Shown piece by piece: positions 7,923 to 15,843 of a stretch of DNA of 21,121 nucleotides. The position numbers were made by a program, and so were the translations under genes. The DNA comes from Bacillota bacterium (GTDB taxonomy: Bacteria > Bacillota > Clostridia > Acetivibrionales > DSM-1351). The stretch is from the NCBI GenBank assembly GCA_023431385.1, contig JAEYWA010000001.1, positions 1-21,121 of the forward strand, read 5' to 3'. Numbering within the stretch: position 1 is the first letter of the stretch; each line of letters begins with the position of its first letter. The notes under the pieces are model-generated. The model ran no database searches and was not told the DNA's origin. It saw only the letters and a program-made list of their open reading frames with translations.

Positions 7923-8852
7923 ATGAATACTGAGAACAGCAGGTTGAAAAACCAAACTATTAAGGAATACCAAACGAGAATAAATAAAGTAATTGATTAT
8001 ATAGAAAATAATTTGGGCTCCGAGCTGACTTTAGAGACCCTATCTAGTGTTGCCTGCTTTTCTTCATTCCATTTTCACAGGTTATTCCATTCATTTACAG
8101 GTGATACTCCTGCAAATTATATAAAAAAACGCAGATTGATTTCAGCAGCAAATAAAATGTACCGCTACCCTGATACAAAAATTTCCCACATTGCATATGA
8201 ATTTGGGTTTTCAGGCCAATCTGACTTTTCAAGGTCTTTTAAAGCATTCTTTAAAATTACGCCTACTGCCTTTATGGAGTCAAAACATAAAAATAAATGT
8301 TTAGCCTTACCTCTCACCGAAAGTGCACAAAATACCTCACCAACTCAGAGAAGTGAATATGAAAAGAATATTAATATAAGACGTCTTGACGACTATACTG
8401 TTGCATATATCAGAAACAGTGGACTTTCAAAGGAGCATAGGAATGGAGAAATAGAAAGTTCCTTCAGAAAGCTGTATACCTGGGCTTCGGTGAGGGACCT
8501 AATAAACAATGACACTGTGGTTATGGGGGTCACTCTTGATAATCCTGAAATAGTTTCATTAGAGGAATGCAGGCATGACACCTGTCTAACCCTTAGCCAA
8601 ACAGCTGAACCCGATGGAAACATAGGAATCAGAAGATTAAATACAAAGGGTAGATATGCGGCATTCAGATTTGACAGTGAAGACAGGGAGTTCAGCAAAA
8701 CATTTTTTCAGGTCATTAACTACATTTATGGCTGCTGGATGCCGGAAAACGGTTTTTTCCCTGAGGATAAACCCTGTGTAGAGCTATATGGTAAAGATTC
8801 TGTTAATGGGCACATATATATTGAGTTACTAATTCCAATACGTCCGTCGTGA
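7923..8852 (+). CDS. AraC-family regulator with GyrI-like effector domain
   Basis: 309 residues. The N-terminal 120 residues hold two helix-turn-helix units: LTLETLSSVACFSSFHFHRLF (about 36-56) and KISHIAYEFGFSGQSDFSR (about 86-104), followed by F-K-I-T-P-T-A-F, the usual end of an AraC DNA-binding domain. After a linker, residues about 145-309 read as a GyrI-like small-molecule-binding domain (YAAFRF near the middle, GHIYIELLIPI at the end). The order with the DNA-binding domain first is that of the Rob/SoxS-like group with a C-terminal sensor; such proteins often answer to toxic amphiphilic compounds. No convincing Shine-Dalgarno precedes ATG 7923, so the start is less sure than the identity. 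A 114-base gap separates it from a methyltransferase gene on the same strand, which could be a target. Confidence 0.85.
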   Translation: MNTENSRLKNQTIKEYQTRINKVIDYIENNLGSELTLETLSSVACFSSFHFHRLFHSFTGDTPANYIKKRRLISAANKMYRYPDTKISHIAYEFGFSGQSDFSRSFKAFFKITPTAFMESKHKNKCLALPLTESAQNTSPTQRSEYEKNINIRRLDDYTVAYIRNSGLSKEHRNGEIESSFRKLYTWASVRDLINNDTVVMGVTLDNPEIVSLEECRHDTCLTLSQTAEPDGNIGIRRLNTKGRYAAFRFDSEDREFSKTFFQVINYIYGCWMPENGFFPEDKPCVELYGKDSVNGHIYIELLIPIRPS

Positions 8853-8966
8853 GACAGATATTAGCAAGATATGTATAACCGAAAGCAAGATTTGAAATTA
8901 CATAGTTTATTAAATTTGTAATAATTGTTTGGAGAGCAAAATAATTAATCTTAAGAGGTGATTTTA

Positions 8967-9764
8967 TTGGAATCGACTGACATCAATAATTATAATTTGC
9001 AGGAAGGAACTCCAGAAGAAACGTTGTTAATACCGTTACTAGTCAAGTCTCGAGAATTCACAAATTCAAAGGCCATAATCAAGGATAAAAAGGCTTTTGA
9101 AATAGCGCAGCAGCTTAAATTTGATGCAAAGAGATTTGACGGCGGAGGAATTGCAGCTATTGGGATTCTTACACGAACGCAGCTTATTGATAAAGCAGTG
9201 TCTGAATTTATCAGAACAAATACAACCGGTATAATCATCAATCTTGGTGTTGGCCTTGATACACGGGTTAGCAGATTTGATAATGGAAAACTTTATTGGT
9301 ATGAATTAGATCTTCCTCAAGTTATAAAGCTAAGAAGAAGGTTTTTTTCGGAAGATGAAAGGGTTAAATTTATATCAAGCTCTGTTACCGACTTGAAGTG
9401 GGCTGAGGAAATAAATTCAAAAGAAGCAAGTAATATATTGATTATAGCAGAAGGTCTTTTTATGTACTTGACTGAGGAACAGATAAAAAGTGTTTTTAAT
9501 TATATAATAAAATGTTTTCCAAAGGCACATTTGTACTTTGATGTTGTTCACAGCTATTTTGTAGAGAAATCAATCAGTTCACATTTTGTTTGGGGGATTG
9601 ATAAGGCTGAGCAGATAACAGAACTGGATGAAAGAATAAGACTGCTGGAACATTGGAGTATAGGTGATTTTAACAAAAATCGTCAGGGACTGCTGCTAAA
9701 TTTACTTAACATTTTACCGTCTACAAGAAACAGAAGCCAGATACTCCATGTATCATTTGAATAA
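8967..9764 (+). CDS. SAM-dependent methyltransferase, leucine carboxyl methyltransferase family
   Basis: Predicted to transfer a methyl group from S-adenosylmethionine to a carboxyl or hydroxyl group of an unknown small molecule or protein. The start is TTG 8967, giving 265 residues: AAGAGGTGAT at 8953-8962 matches the anti-Shine-Dalgarno well and sits right for this codon, while the GTG at 8958 lies inside that site. Visible motifs are NLGVGLDTRVSRFD (about residues 91-105, SAM-binding loop), YELDLPQV (acidic residue for the ribose) and AEGLFMYLTEEQ near 162. This set marks the LCM/PPM1 (Tcmp-like) family, which includes polyketide O-methyltransferases and many uncharacterised bacterial enzymes. 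It stands alone between the AraC gene and a hairpin at 9791-9844, so no pathway can be inferred. Confidence 0.85.
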   Translation: MESTDINNYNLQEGTPEETLLIPLLVKSREFTNSKAIIKDKKAFEIAQQLKFDAKRFDGGGIAAIGILTRTQLIDKAVSEFIRTNTTGIIINLGVGLDTRVSRFDNGKLYWYELDLPQVIKLRRRFFSEDERVKFISSSVTDLKWAEEINSKEASNILIIAEGLFMYLTEEQIKSVFNYIIKCFPKAHLYFDVVHSYFVEKSISSHFVWGIDKAEQITELDERIRLLEHWSIGDFNKNRQGLLLNLLNILPSTRNRSQILHVSFE

Positions 9765-9790
9765 TTTAGAATATATTTAATAATGCCTGA

Positions 9791-9844
9791 AAACAGTAAT
9801 AACGACCGGATATCCAACTTATTAATCCGGCCGTTATACTGGTT
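9791..9844. terminator. long hairpin after the methyltransferase gene, probable terminator
   Basis: ATAACGACCGGAT (9799-9811) pairs with ATCCGGCCGTTAT (9825-9837) with one A-C mismatch. The pairing extends outward through AAACAGT and ACTGGTTT with a bulge. The U-run on the plus strand is short (TTT), so termination may be partial. Confidence 0.6.
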
Positions 9845-10107
9845 TCGCGAAACAGTTTTGATTCATACTATCCAAAAACTAACCTCATCTTTCCACTACC
9901 TTTGATATGAACACCAAATTAAATTTCTGGTGGACTCATCTCCTTTCGGTAATAATATTTTTATAGGTATCATCAACCATCAATGATTGTATTATATATA
10001 TACCTCTAAAAAACTACTCTAAACATTAAAATCTAAAATTTTATATAAATTTTTTTAACCATCCATCGGTTCCCTTTTTGAACCTTTTGTCAACAACATG
10101 AATATTC
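9845..10107. other. long AT-rich gap without a gene
   Basis: No coding frame with a ribosome site is seen on either strand. There is a small stem with CACCA and TGGTG arms near 9911-9933 and a GGTTC/GAACC hairpin followed by TTTT near 10069-10088. A possible promoter for the downstream permease lies at its end: TTGTCA at 10087-10092 and, 17 bases on, TATCAA at 10110-10115. Confidence 0.4.
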
Positions 10108-10111
10108 TATA

Positions 10112-10155
10112 TCAAGATGCGATATGGGCGCAAGTCAGCGCTTTAGCCATCTTGA
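10112..10155 (+). promoter_or_regulatory. structured leader before the permease gene
   Basis: TCAAGATG (10112-10119) is perfectly complementary to CATCTTGA (10148-10155). Inside, GCGC (10128-10131) pairs with GCGC (10138-10141) around AAGTCA. An alternative pairing uses ATGG (10124-10127) with CCAT (10147-10150), which would exclude the outer stem. The ribosome site of the permease follows 7 bases after. It does not match a riboswitch class that I know. Confidence 0.4.
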
Positions 10156-10179
10156 GTCTATGAAGAAAGGATGATGAAA

Positions 10180-11619
10180 ATGGGGATTGAACTTAATGCA
10201 TTACACTGGGTTTATATGTTTTTCATAGTTGCAATTATTATCGTTATGTTATTCAGAAGAGATACAAGCCTGATATGCATCCTGGGTATATTCTGTCTGG
10301 GTTTGGCTGCAACAGCGTCAATTTATCAATCAGTAATGGGTATTTTTAATAGTCTCATATATGCAATTAAAGAACTGATGGGAACTATTTTGATAATTTC
10401 AGTTATTACAGCAATGAGTAAGGAACTAATGAGCTCCGGTATTAATGAAACAATGGTTTCGCCGTTTACAAAGCTTATCAGGGGGCCAAAACTGGCGTAT
10501 TGGGTCATTGGTATACTGATGATGTTCATATCATGGTTTTTCTGGCCTTCACCGGCTGTTGCCTTGTTGGGAGCCGTGCTGCTGCCGGTTGCCTTGAAGG
10601 TTAAACTTCCTGCTATGGGAGTAGCTGTTGCAATGAACCTATTTGGACATGGAATTGCTTTATCAGGAGATTATGTAATTCAGGGTGCACCAAAACTCAC
10701 TGCAGACGGAGCCGGAATTCCTGTAGCAGATGTTGTTCAGGCAAGTATCCCTCTTGTAATTGTTATGGGTATAGTAACAACAATAGCTGCCTTCTGGTTT
10801 TTAATAAGGGAAATGAAGAAAAATGGGTTGGGTACTCCTGAGTCAATTGAAAAGCAAAATGATGTATCAAGTGAAGGACAAAAGGATGTTCCCAACGATG
10901 TTTTAGAAGAAGATAGATTCAACGTAAAAAAGCTGTCGCCTAAAATGAAGGTCTTTTTCGCGGTTTTAGTGCCGGTATTATTTATTGCTGATATTGTAAT
11001 AATGTTTATAGCAAAGCTTCAGGGAGGCGACGCCACTGCCTTGATTGGCGGAACAGCGCTGTTCATACTTATACTTATTACTTCATTTACATATAGAAAA
11101 AGGAGTCTGGAAAAAATCACCTCAAGATTTATTGAAGGGCTTCAGTTTGGATTTAAAGTTTTTGGTCCTGTCATACCAATTGCCGCTTTTTTTTATCTTG
11201 GTGACGCCGGGTTTAACAGCATTTTCGGTGAGCTTCTGCCAAAGGGCTCACATGGTTTGGTCAATGATCTTGGTGTCGCACTTGCAAGCACAGTGCCATT
11301 GAATTCAGCAGTAGGCGCAGTGACATCTACTATTGTAGGGGCCATAACCGGTCTGGATGGCTCAGGTTTCTCTGGGATATCACTGGTAGGCTCTATTGCC
11401 AAGCTATTTTCTGTAGCAATAGGTTCCGGAGTTACAACGCTTACTGCTCTTGGGCAGGTAGCTGCAATATGGGTTGGCGGCGGAACTCTTATCCCGTGGG
11501 CGGTTATCCCTGTTGCAGCTATATGCGGAGTAGATGCCTTTGAGCTTGCCAGGAGAAATATTAAACCTGTAGTTATAGGTCTGGCAGTAACAACAATAGT
11601 AGCTATTTTCCTGATTTAG
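10180..11619 (+). CDS. multi-spanning permease, ion-transporter-superfamily type, substrate unknown
   Basis: 479 residues and strongly hydrophobic, with about 11-12 membrane segments in two halves. The halves are separated by a charged cytoplasmic loop (about residues 220-260, rich in Glu, Asp and Lys). Three ATGs lie close together (10171, 10174, 10180); AAAGG at 10166-10170 is best spaced for the last. Repeated Gly/Pro/Ser-rich turns inside the membrane part (for example SGDYVIQGAPK in the first half and SAVGAVTSTIVGAITG in the second) recall the re-entrant loops of secondary organic-anion transporters of the ion transporter (CitM/GntP/DctM) superfamily. I cannot name the closest family. 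It is a single-gene unit with a structured leader and hairpins behind the stop. Confidence 0.65.
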   Translation: MGIELNALHWVYMFFIVAIIIVMLFRRDTSLICILGIFCLGLAATASIYQSVMGIFNSLIYAIKELMGTILIISVITAMSKELMSSGINETMVSPFTKLIRGPKLAYWVIGILMMFISWFFWPSPAVALLGAVLLPVALKVKLPAMGVAVAMNLFGHGIALSGDYVIQGAPKLTADGAGIPVADVVQASIPLVIVMGIVTTIAAFWFLIREMKKNGLGTPESIEKQNDVSSEGQKDVPNDVLEEDRFNVKKLSPKMKVFFAVLVPVLFIADIVIMFIAKLQGGDATALIGGTALFILILITSFTYRKRSLEKITSRFIEGLQFGFKVFGPVIPIAAFFYLGDAGFNSIFGELLPKGSHGLVNDLGVALASTVPLNSAVGAVTSTIVGAITGLDGSGFSGISLVGSIAKLFSVAIGSGVTTLTALGQVAAIWVGGGTLIPWAVIPVAAICGVDAFELARRNIKPVVIGLAVTTIVAIFLI

Positions 11620-11634
11620 TAGTACTGAAATAAT

Positions 11635-11680
11635 AAAACTGATTGAAATATAAACTGATTAATATAAACCGATTAAAAAT
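11635..11680 (-). repeat. three degenerate 14-16-base repeats behind the permease gene
   Basis: AAACTGATT at 11636-11644 and 11652-11660 and AAACCGATT at 11666-11674, each followed by an A/T spacer. Read on the minus strand these are AATCRGTTT units, close to the units at 3959-4011 on the plus strand. Both runs begin just after a stop codon. Confidence 0.5.
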
Positions 11681-11720
11681 CATGGAACTAAGGATAAATG
11701 AAGTAGTTGTATATAAAATC

Positions 11721-11746
11721 AGATGACGAAATATTGGTCATCTTTG
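11721..11746 (+). terminator. small hairpin upstream of the main terminator
   Basis: AGATGAC (11721-11727) pairs with GTCATCT (11737-11743), followed by TT and then G. It is probably an auxiliary terminator for the permease gene, just before the stronger one. Confidence 0.4.
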
Positions 11747-11782
11747 AAAGAAAGCGGTACTTAAGTCGACCGCTTTCTTTTT
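11747..11782. terminator. bidirectional terminator overlapping the DUF3788 gene end
   Basis: AAAGAAAGCGGT (11747-11758) and ACCGCTTTCTTT (11769-11780) form a perfect 12-bp stem with a 10-base loop, followed by T-rich sequence. The loop contains the palindrome ACTTAAGT. The TAA stop codon of the minus-strand DUF3788 gene (11761-11763) lies in the loop and its last codons in one arm. Confidence 0.85.
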
Positions 11783-12195
11783 AATCTGGTTTGAATTAAC
11801 TTCAATACATCTTCCAGTATCTTATCTTCTGTAACGTGTATCATCAGCCAACGCCCACCGCATGAAAAAGTACTGTTCCGATACAGCGCCTGAGTGTATT
11901 CACTGCAGGAGGGTAATATCATTTCAGCTTCTTCGGTTTCTTTGCTGCCTATTACCACCAGAGCAATGAAGTAGCCCTCCATAGGGTAAAGGGTACAAAG
12001 AGACTTGCCGCTTTTTTTGTATTTTACGTTCCAGCCGGGTTGCATCGAGCATTTACTATAGGAGAATTCCGGCTCGGTTTGATATGTGCTGGATAAAGAA
12101 TAATTGATTGTCTTCCATCGCCGGCTGTCTACGTATTCACCAATTTCCTCCAGAGAGGGTGGGTTACTCTGATGGTAAAGTATTTTCCAATCCAT
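11761..12195 (-). CDS. DUF3788 family protein
   Basis: 144 residues, the normal size for the family. The start ATG (12193-12195) is preceded on the minus strand by GGAGGTAG at 7-base spacing. The central block W-N-V-K-Y-K-K-S-G-K-S-L-C-T-L-Y-P (about residues 55-71), followed by G-Y-F-I-A-L-V-V-I-G, is the DUF3788 hallmark, a small cytoplasmic protein family of unknown function. No signal or membrane segment is seen. It lies 60 bases downstream of an AraC regulator on the same strand and is probably cotranscribed with it. A 10-bp palindrome TACATATGTA sits in that gap (12240-12249). The gene ends within a terminator hairpin shared with the convergent permease gene. Confidence 0.8.
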   Translation of the reverse strand: MDWKILYHQSNPPSLEEIGEYVDSRRWKTINYSLSSTYQTEPEFSYSKCSMQPGWNVKYKKSGKSLCTLYPMEGYFIALVVIGSKETEEAEMILPSCSEYTQALYRNSTFSCGGRWLMIHVTEDKILEDVLKLIQTRLKRKRST

Positions 12196-12255
12196 GAAAT
12201 AGCTACCTCCATATTATAATGTGTTGATTATTGCCGTGGTACATATGTAAATTCA

Positions 12256-13155
12256 CTAAGCTGGTAATACCCATATCTCCATCTTTGTAGTATCAGGGCT
12301 ATGTCCCGGATACCGTTCTGCTGCAAAGGGATTAACCATTAACTTGTGGTTTGGCAGCCATGTCTCAAACAAATACCTATGAGCTTTATACAACGCGTCC
12401 ATAACAAGATGTTCAAAATCCTCAGCCTCGAAAATACAGACAATATATTCACCTGCCGGTAACTGCCAGGAGGAAACTCCCTGTGACTGCTGCCCGTACA
12501 CAGCTTCTGCACCTGCAAAGTAACGGTAATAACCTTCTTTTGTGCCGGGAAGGGTAACCCCGAGCTCGTCACCATCTGCTTTTAAAGCACTAATGCGTGC
12601 TTTAAGCTCGTGAAAATCATCCCATAATTTTCCGAGATTATCAACTCCTGTGCCGCCTCCTCCAGGAATTTGAGTGACAGGTTCTTCTAATGTCAGACCA
12701 AGAAAGGCTTGAGGCTCAGTAATTTTCATGCGTTTTATTTCGAGAACAATTCCGTCAACGATAAGGGGTACATTTTCATCAACCAGAACATAATTCAAAG
12801 ATAGTTCAGGTTTCACAAAATTATTAAGTCGGACCGGATTTGACCGGTAATCCTCAGGGGTCATTCCGAAAGCATTTTTAAAAGCTCTAGTAAATGTTTC
12901 ATGAGATGAGAAACCGAAGTCCAGGGCGATATCAAGAACTCTTTTGTTTTTTTCTATCAATGCCTCTGATGCTTTTGCAAGACGTCTTAGCTTGATATAT
13001 TCGTTTACAGGCCTCTTGACCAATCTGCTGAAAAGTCTCTGGTAATAAAACTGGGAAAGTGAGGCCAGCCTGGCGAGGTCCTCAATTTGTATTTCTTCTG
13101 AAAGATGTTCCTCAATGTAGTTCACTGTTATTTGTATTTGTTCCCATGCGTGCAT
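12256..13155 (-). CDS. AraC-family regulator with C-terminal GyrI-like domain
   Basis: 299 residues; start ATG 13153-13155 with AGGAGGTG in front on the minus strand. The DNA-binding domain comes first: IQIEDLARLASLSQFYYQRLF (about 22-42) and RVLDIALDFGFSSHETFTRAF (about 72-92), then M-T-P-E-D-Y. From about 120 to the end is a GyrI-like sensor domain with AFLGLTLEEP, a Gly-rich insertion (IPGGGGTG), PAGEYIVCIFEAED and a C-terminal METWVLP-like strand (read as MEIWVLP). It has the same domain order as the regulator at 7923 but the sequences differ clearly, so this is not a recent duplication. It is followed by the DUF3788 gene and transcribed away from the serine hydrolase operon; it could act on the shared upstream region. 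Confidence 0.87.
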   Translation of the reverse strand: MHAWEQIQITVNYIEEHLSEEIQIEDLARLASLSQFYYQRLFSRLVKRPVNEYIKLRRLAKASEALIEKNKRVLDIALDFGFSSHETFTRAFKNAFGMTPEDYRSNPVRLNNFVKPELSLNYVLVDENVPLIVDGIVLEIKRMKITEPQAFLGLTLEEPVTQIPGGGGTGVDNLGKLWDDFHELKARISALKADGDELGVTLPGTKEGYYRYFAGAEAVYGQQSQGVSSWQLPAGEYIVCIFEAEDFEHLVMDALYKAHRYLFETWLPNHKLMVNPFAAERYPGHSPDTTKMEIWVLPA

Positions 13156-13261
13156 ATATCAGCACCTCCTTGCTAATAGGATAGCAGGTGTATGTTTCTT
13201 TATCTTGACCTCCAATGCCCTTTCCTCTTGTTTGACAATATCAGGACTCCAATTCTCATTA

Positions 13262-13361
13262 ATTATACCATTAAAACCTTGTAAATAAGCGGTTTTTTTT
13301 CTTTCTTGGAAAGTTATAGAAATTACTGACTTAATTAAATTTGACGCAAATATATTGTCAA
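13262..13361 (-). promoter_or_regulatory. candidate promoters for the AraC/DUF3788 unit
   Basis: On the minus strand there are two candidates. The first is TTGACA (13356-13361) with TTTAAT (13334-13339) at 16-base spacing. The second is an extended -10, TGGTATAAT, with its TATAAT at 13262-13267. They would give leaders of roughly 170 and 100 bases before the start at 13155. Confidence 0.5.
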
Positions 13362-13391
13362 TAGAAAATTTGATTACAGTCATTTTTTATA

Positions 13392-13421
13392 TTGTTACGG
13401 TTAGTAATATTATGGTAGAAT
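13392..13421 (+). promoter_or_regulatory. promoter of the hydrolase/ABC exporter operon with inverted repeat
   Basis: TTGTTA (13392-13397) and TAGAAT (13416-13421) at 18-base spacing, with the extended TG at 13413-13414. GGTTAG (13399-13404) and CTAACC (13425-13430) form an inverted repeat that brackets the -10 and could be an operator. Transcription would begin about 40 bases before the ATG at 13468. Confidence 0.6.
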
Positions 13422-13467
13422 TAGCTAACCAAAAAATAAATGTTAATATGTTACAGGGGGGATATGT

Positions 13468-14622
13468 ATGATTAGTTTTAAAACACCTTATTTACCGGGA
13501 GATGTCGGATATAACGGCCAACGTCTGGAGGTACTGAACCAGCATTTTTTAAAAATGATGGGAGCCAAGGAACTGCAGTCGGCAAATTACTGTCTTGCAC
13601 GAGATGGCAAGGTTTTTGCCAATAATGCTCTAGGTAAATTATCTTATAAAGACGATGATGAAAGGCTTGTTCAACCTGATACCATACAGAATATAGCATC
13701 TATAACAAAGCTTTTTTGTGCAACAGCTATATTTCAACTGGTTGAGGATGGTAAAATGCGTCTGGATCAATTTGTAGGTGACTTTATAGACGAGTTTAAG
13801 GTCCCTCCCTTTAATAAAATCAATATTGCTCATTTATTGACACATACCTCAGGATTAATGGCAGACCCAGGATGCTTTGACAATAAGTACTTTGTATCCC
13901 CTTGGGACCTTATAGAACATATGAAGGGTGATAACTGGATTGAAGCAGCACTTTCATCCGGTATGAGGAAAGAACCGGGCGAAGAATGGGCCTATTGCAG
14001 TTTTGGCTATGTTATCCTGGGGGAGGTTATATCCCGTGTAAGCGGTACCTTTGCAAATGATTACATAATAGAAAAAATAGTAAAGCCTTGTGAAATGGAG
14101 GACACTTTCTTCAATTTAACATTAGAAACCGTTAAACGACATGCTGTAAGAATTGAGAGGATGGAAAAAATTATAAATACAGTCCTTGCCGGAGAAAAGC
14201 CGGACTTTGGGTTCAGAGAAAATATACCCTCAACGGGAGGCGGTTTGCATTCCACAGCTCTTGATCTATGCAAATTTGGTACCATGTTGCTTAATAAAGG
14301 TACTTATAACGGAAAACGGATATTAAGCAGAAAAGCAGTTGAAAAAATGACAGCTTTACATACGACTCCTGATATAAAGGACTATTGCTGGGGCGCTGAA
14401 GGAGTATTCCGACCCTATGCATTGGGGCCGGATTTAAGACATAATTTGTCTTCGCTGTATTCAGAGGGTACCTTTTTCCATGAGGGTGCCGGCGGCTGCT
14501 GCCTGTTGATAGATCCGGTAGAAAAGCTTGTAGCTGCGTGGTTTGTGCCGTTTGTTGATGATGTCTGGTGTGCCCATGCCTTGTTTAATGCAGCGGCTAT
14601 CATGTGGTCGGGCTTGGAATAG
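13468..14622 (+). CDS. serine hydrolase, class C beta-lactamase-like (first paralogue)
   Basis: 384 residues. ATG 13468 follows AGGGGGGAT. The S-x-x-K nucleophile motif is S78-I-T-K81. The Y-x-N motif position reads Y176-C-S, so the usual Asn is replaced by Ser. The third motif is H338-E-G, the HxG form found in esterases and peptidases of this family rather than the KTG of true beta-lactamases. There is no signal peptide, so it should be cytoplasmic, in contrast to most beta-lactamases and penicillin-binding proteins. An esterase, amidase or D-aminopeptidase activity on a small molecule is more likely than resistance. It is the first gene of an operon with its own near-copy 57 bases downstream and an ABC-2 transporter after that. 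Confidence 0.85.
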   Translation: MISFKTPYLPGDVGYNGQRLEVLNQHFLKMMGAKELQSANYCLARDGKVFANNALGKLSYKDDDERLVQPDTIQNIASITKLFCATAIFQLVEDGKMRLDQFVGDFIDEFKVPPFNKINIAHLLTHTSGLMADPGCFDNKYFVSPWDLIEHMKGDNWIEAALSSGMRKEPGEEWAYCSFGYVILGEVISRVSGTFANDYIIEKIVKPCEMEDTFFNLTLETVKRHAVRIERMEKIINTVLAGEKPDFGFRENIPSTGGGLHSTALDLCKFGTMLLNKGTYNGKRILSRKAVEKMTALHTTPDIKDYCWGAEGVFRPYALGPDLRHNLSSLYSEGTFFHEGAGGCCLLIDPVEKLVAAWFVPFVDDVWCAHALFNAAAIMWSGLE

Positions 14623-14679
14623 TTTTGTTAGCGTAGGGGTTTATTTTAAAGGGGTATTTATTTAAAAGGATGTGGTAAA

Positions 14680-15843
14680 TTGATAAGCGCTAAAACACCG
14701 TTTTCACCGGAGGAAGTAGGATACGACGGTAAGAGGTTAAATATACTAAATTCACACTTTGTAAAAATGGTTGAGAAAAAAGAAATTCAAGGCGCAGCTT
14801 ATAGCTTGGCTATAGATGGTAAAGTATTTTCGAATACAGCTTTAGGAAAATTTTCATATAGAGAATCCGATGAGAGACCCTTGAAACCCGATACAATATA
14901 TCGAATTTTTTCAATAACCAAATTATTCTGCGCTTTTGCAATTTTTCAGCTTGTTGAGGATGGTAAGTTGCGTCTGGATCAAACAGTTGGTGAGTTCCTG
15001 GAGGAATTTAAGGCCCCTCCATTTAACAAAATAAACATTGCGCAGCTGTTAGCACATACTTCAGGACTTGCTGCCGACCCCGGCTGTTTTGACAATAAAT
15101 ATTATAAAGCTCCGTGGGACTTTATTGAGAATATTAAGGATACGAAGGATGCAAACTGGATTGAAGCTGCCTTGTTAGCAGGGATGAGAAAAGAACCGGA
15201 AAAAGAGTGGGCATACTGTAGCTTTGGCTATGCCATTCTTGGTGAAATAATTAAAAGAGTTACAGGTGTTTTTTCACATGATTATATTATAGAAAATATA
15301 GTTAAGCCCTGTGAAATGGAGGATACAAGTTTTGAACCCGACCTGAATAAGGCTGAAAGATACATAATGCACTTCCCACGGTTTGAAAAGTACCTTAATT
15401 CTCTTTTGTCGGGTGAAAAAAAGGACAATGTCATATGGGATAAGGTTCCTGGCACTTGGAATGGGATGTATTCCACAGCTGCTGATCTAGTCAAGTTTGG
15501 TACAATGCTTTTAAATAAAGGCACCTACAATGGAAAAAGGGTTATAGGAAGAAAAGCTGTGGAAAAAATGACATCGGTTTATACAACACCGGATATTAAG
15601 GACTACTGCTGGAATAGTGGCGGAGTATACCACAGATTTGGGTTAGGCCCTGACTTGAAATATAATTTAGGGACTTTATATAGTCCTGAGACATTTTTTC
15701 ATGAGGGTTATGGAACTTGCTCCCTGACAATTGATCCTGCCGAAAAGCTGGTAGCTGTCTGGTTTGCACCCTTTGTCGGAGGCAATTGGTTTGCACATGC
15801 AATTAATAATGTATCTGCCATAATATGGTCGGGGTTGAAATAA
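14680..15843 (+). CDS. serine hydrolase, class C beta-lactamase-like (second paralogue)
   Basis: 387 residues and clearly more than half identical by eye to the previous product along its whole length, with only small indels. The start is TTG 14680, fixed by the shared N-terminus (MIS-KTP, then VGY-G) and by AAAAGGATGTGG just upstream. The motifs are at equivalent places: S78-I-T-K81, Y179-C-S, H341-E-G. It too lacks a signal peptide. The most diverged part is a stretch around residues 215-255, near where substrate-specificity loops lie in this fold, so the two enzymes may act on different but related substrates. Its TAA stop shares its last A with the ATG of the first ABC-2 permease, which strongly suggests translational coupling between enzyme and transporter. 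Confidence 0.85.
   Translation: MISAKTPFSPEEVGYDGKRLNILNSHFVKMVEKKEIQGAAYSLAIDGKVFSNTALGKFSYRESDERPLKPDTIYRIFSITKLFCAFAIFQLVEDGKLRLDQTVGEFLEEFKAPPFNKINIAQLLAHTSGLAADPGCFDNKYYKAPWDFIENIKDTKDANWIEAALLAGMRKEPEKEWAYCSFGYAILGEIIKRVTGVFSHDYIIENIVKPCEMEDTSFEPDLNKAERYIMHFPRFEKYLNSLLSGEKKDNVIWDKVPGTWNGMYSTAADLVKFGTMLLNKGTYNGKRVIGRKAVEKMTSVYTTPDIKDYCWNSGGVYHRFGLGPDLKYNLGTLYSPETFFHEGYGTCSLTIDPAEKLVAVWFAPFVGGNWFAHAINNVSAIIWSGLK

Larger units (their letters stand above)
13156..13467. other. divergent intergenic region
   Basis: It holds the ribosome site of the minus-strand regulator at its left edge, two candidate promoters for that gene, and a promoter with an inverted repeat for the hydrolase gene at the right. 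An open frame on the minus strand (13159-13383) has no ribosome site and runs into the regulator's own, so I do not call it a gene. Confidence 0.6.

Noticed and set aside
11045..11302. 85-codon plus-strand frame inside the permease gene
   Set aside because: It is wholly within the permease coding region in another frame, with no ribosome site and no motif.
7923..13155. Recent duplication of the two AraC/GyrI regulators
   Set aside because: They share domain order only; sequence similarity by eye is confined to family-level motifs.
13159..13383. 74-codon open frame on the minus strand just before the AraC gene
   Set aside because: It has no ribosome site, no recognisable motif, and overlaps the Shine-Dalgarno and candidate promoters of the AraC gene.
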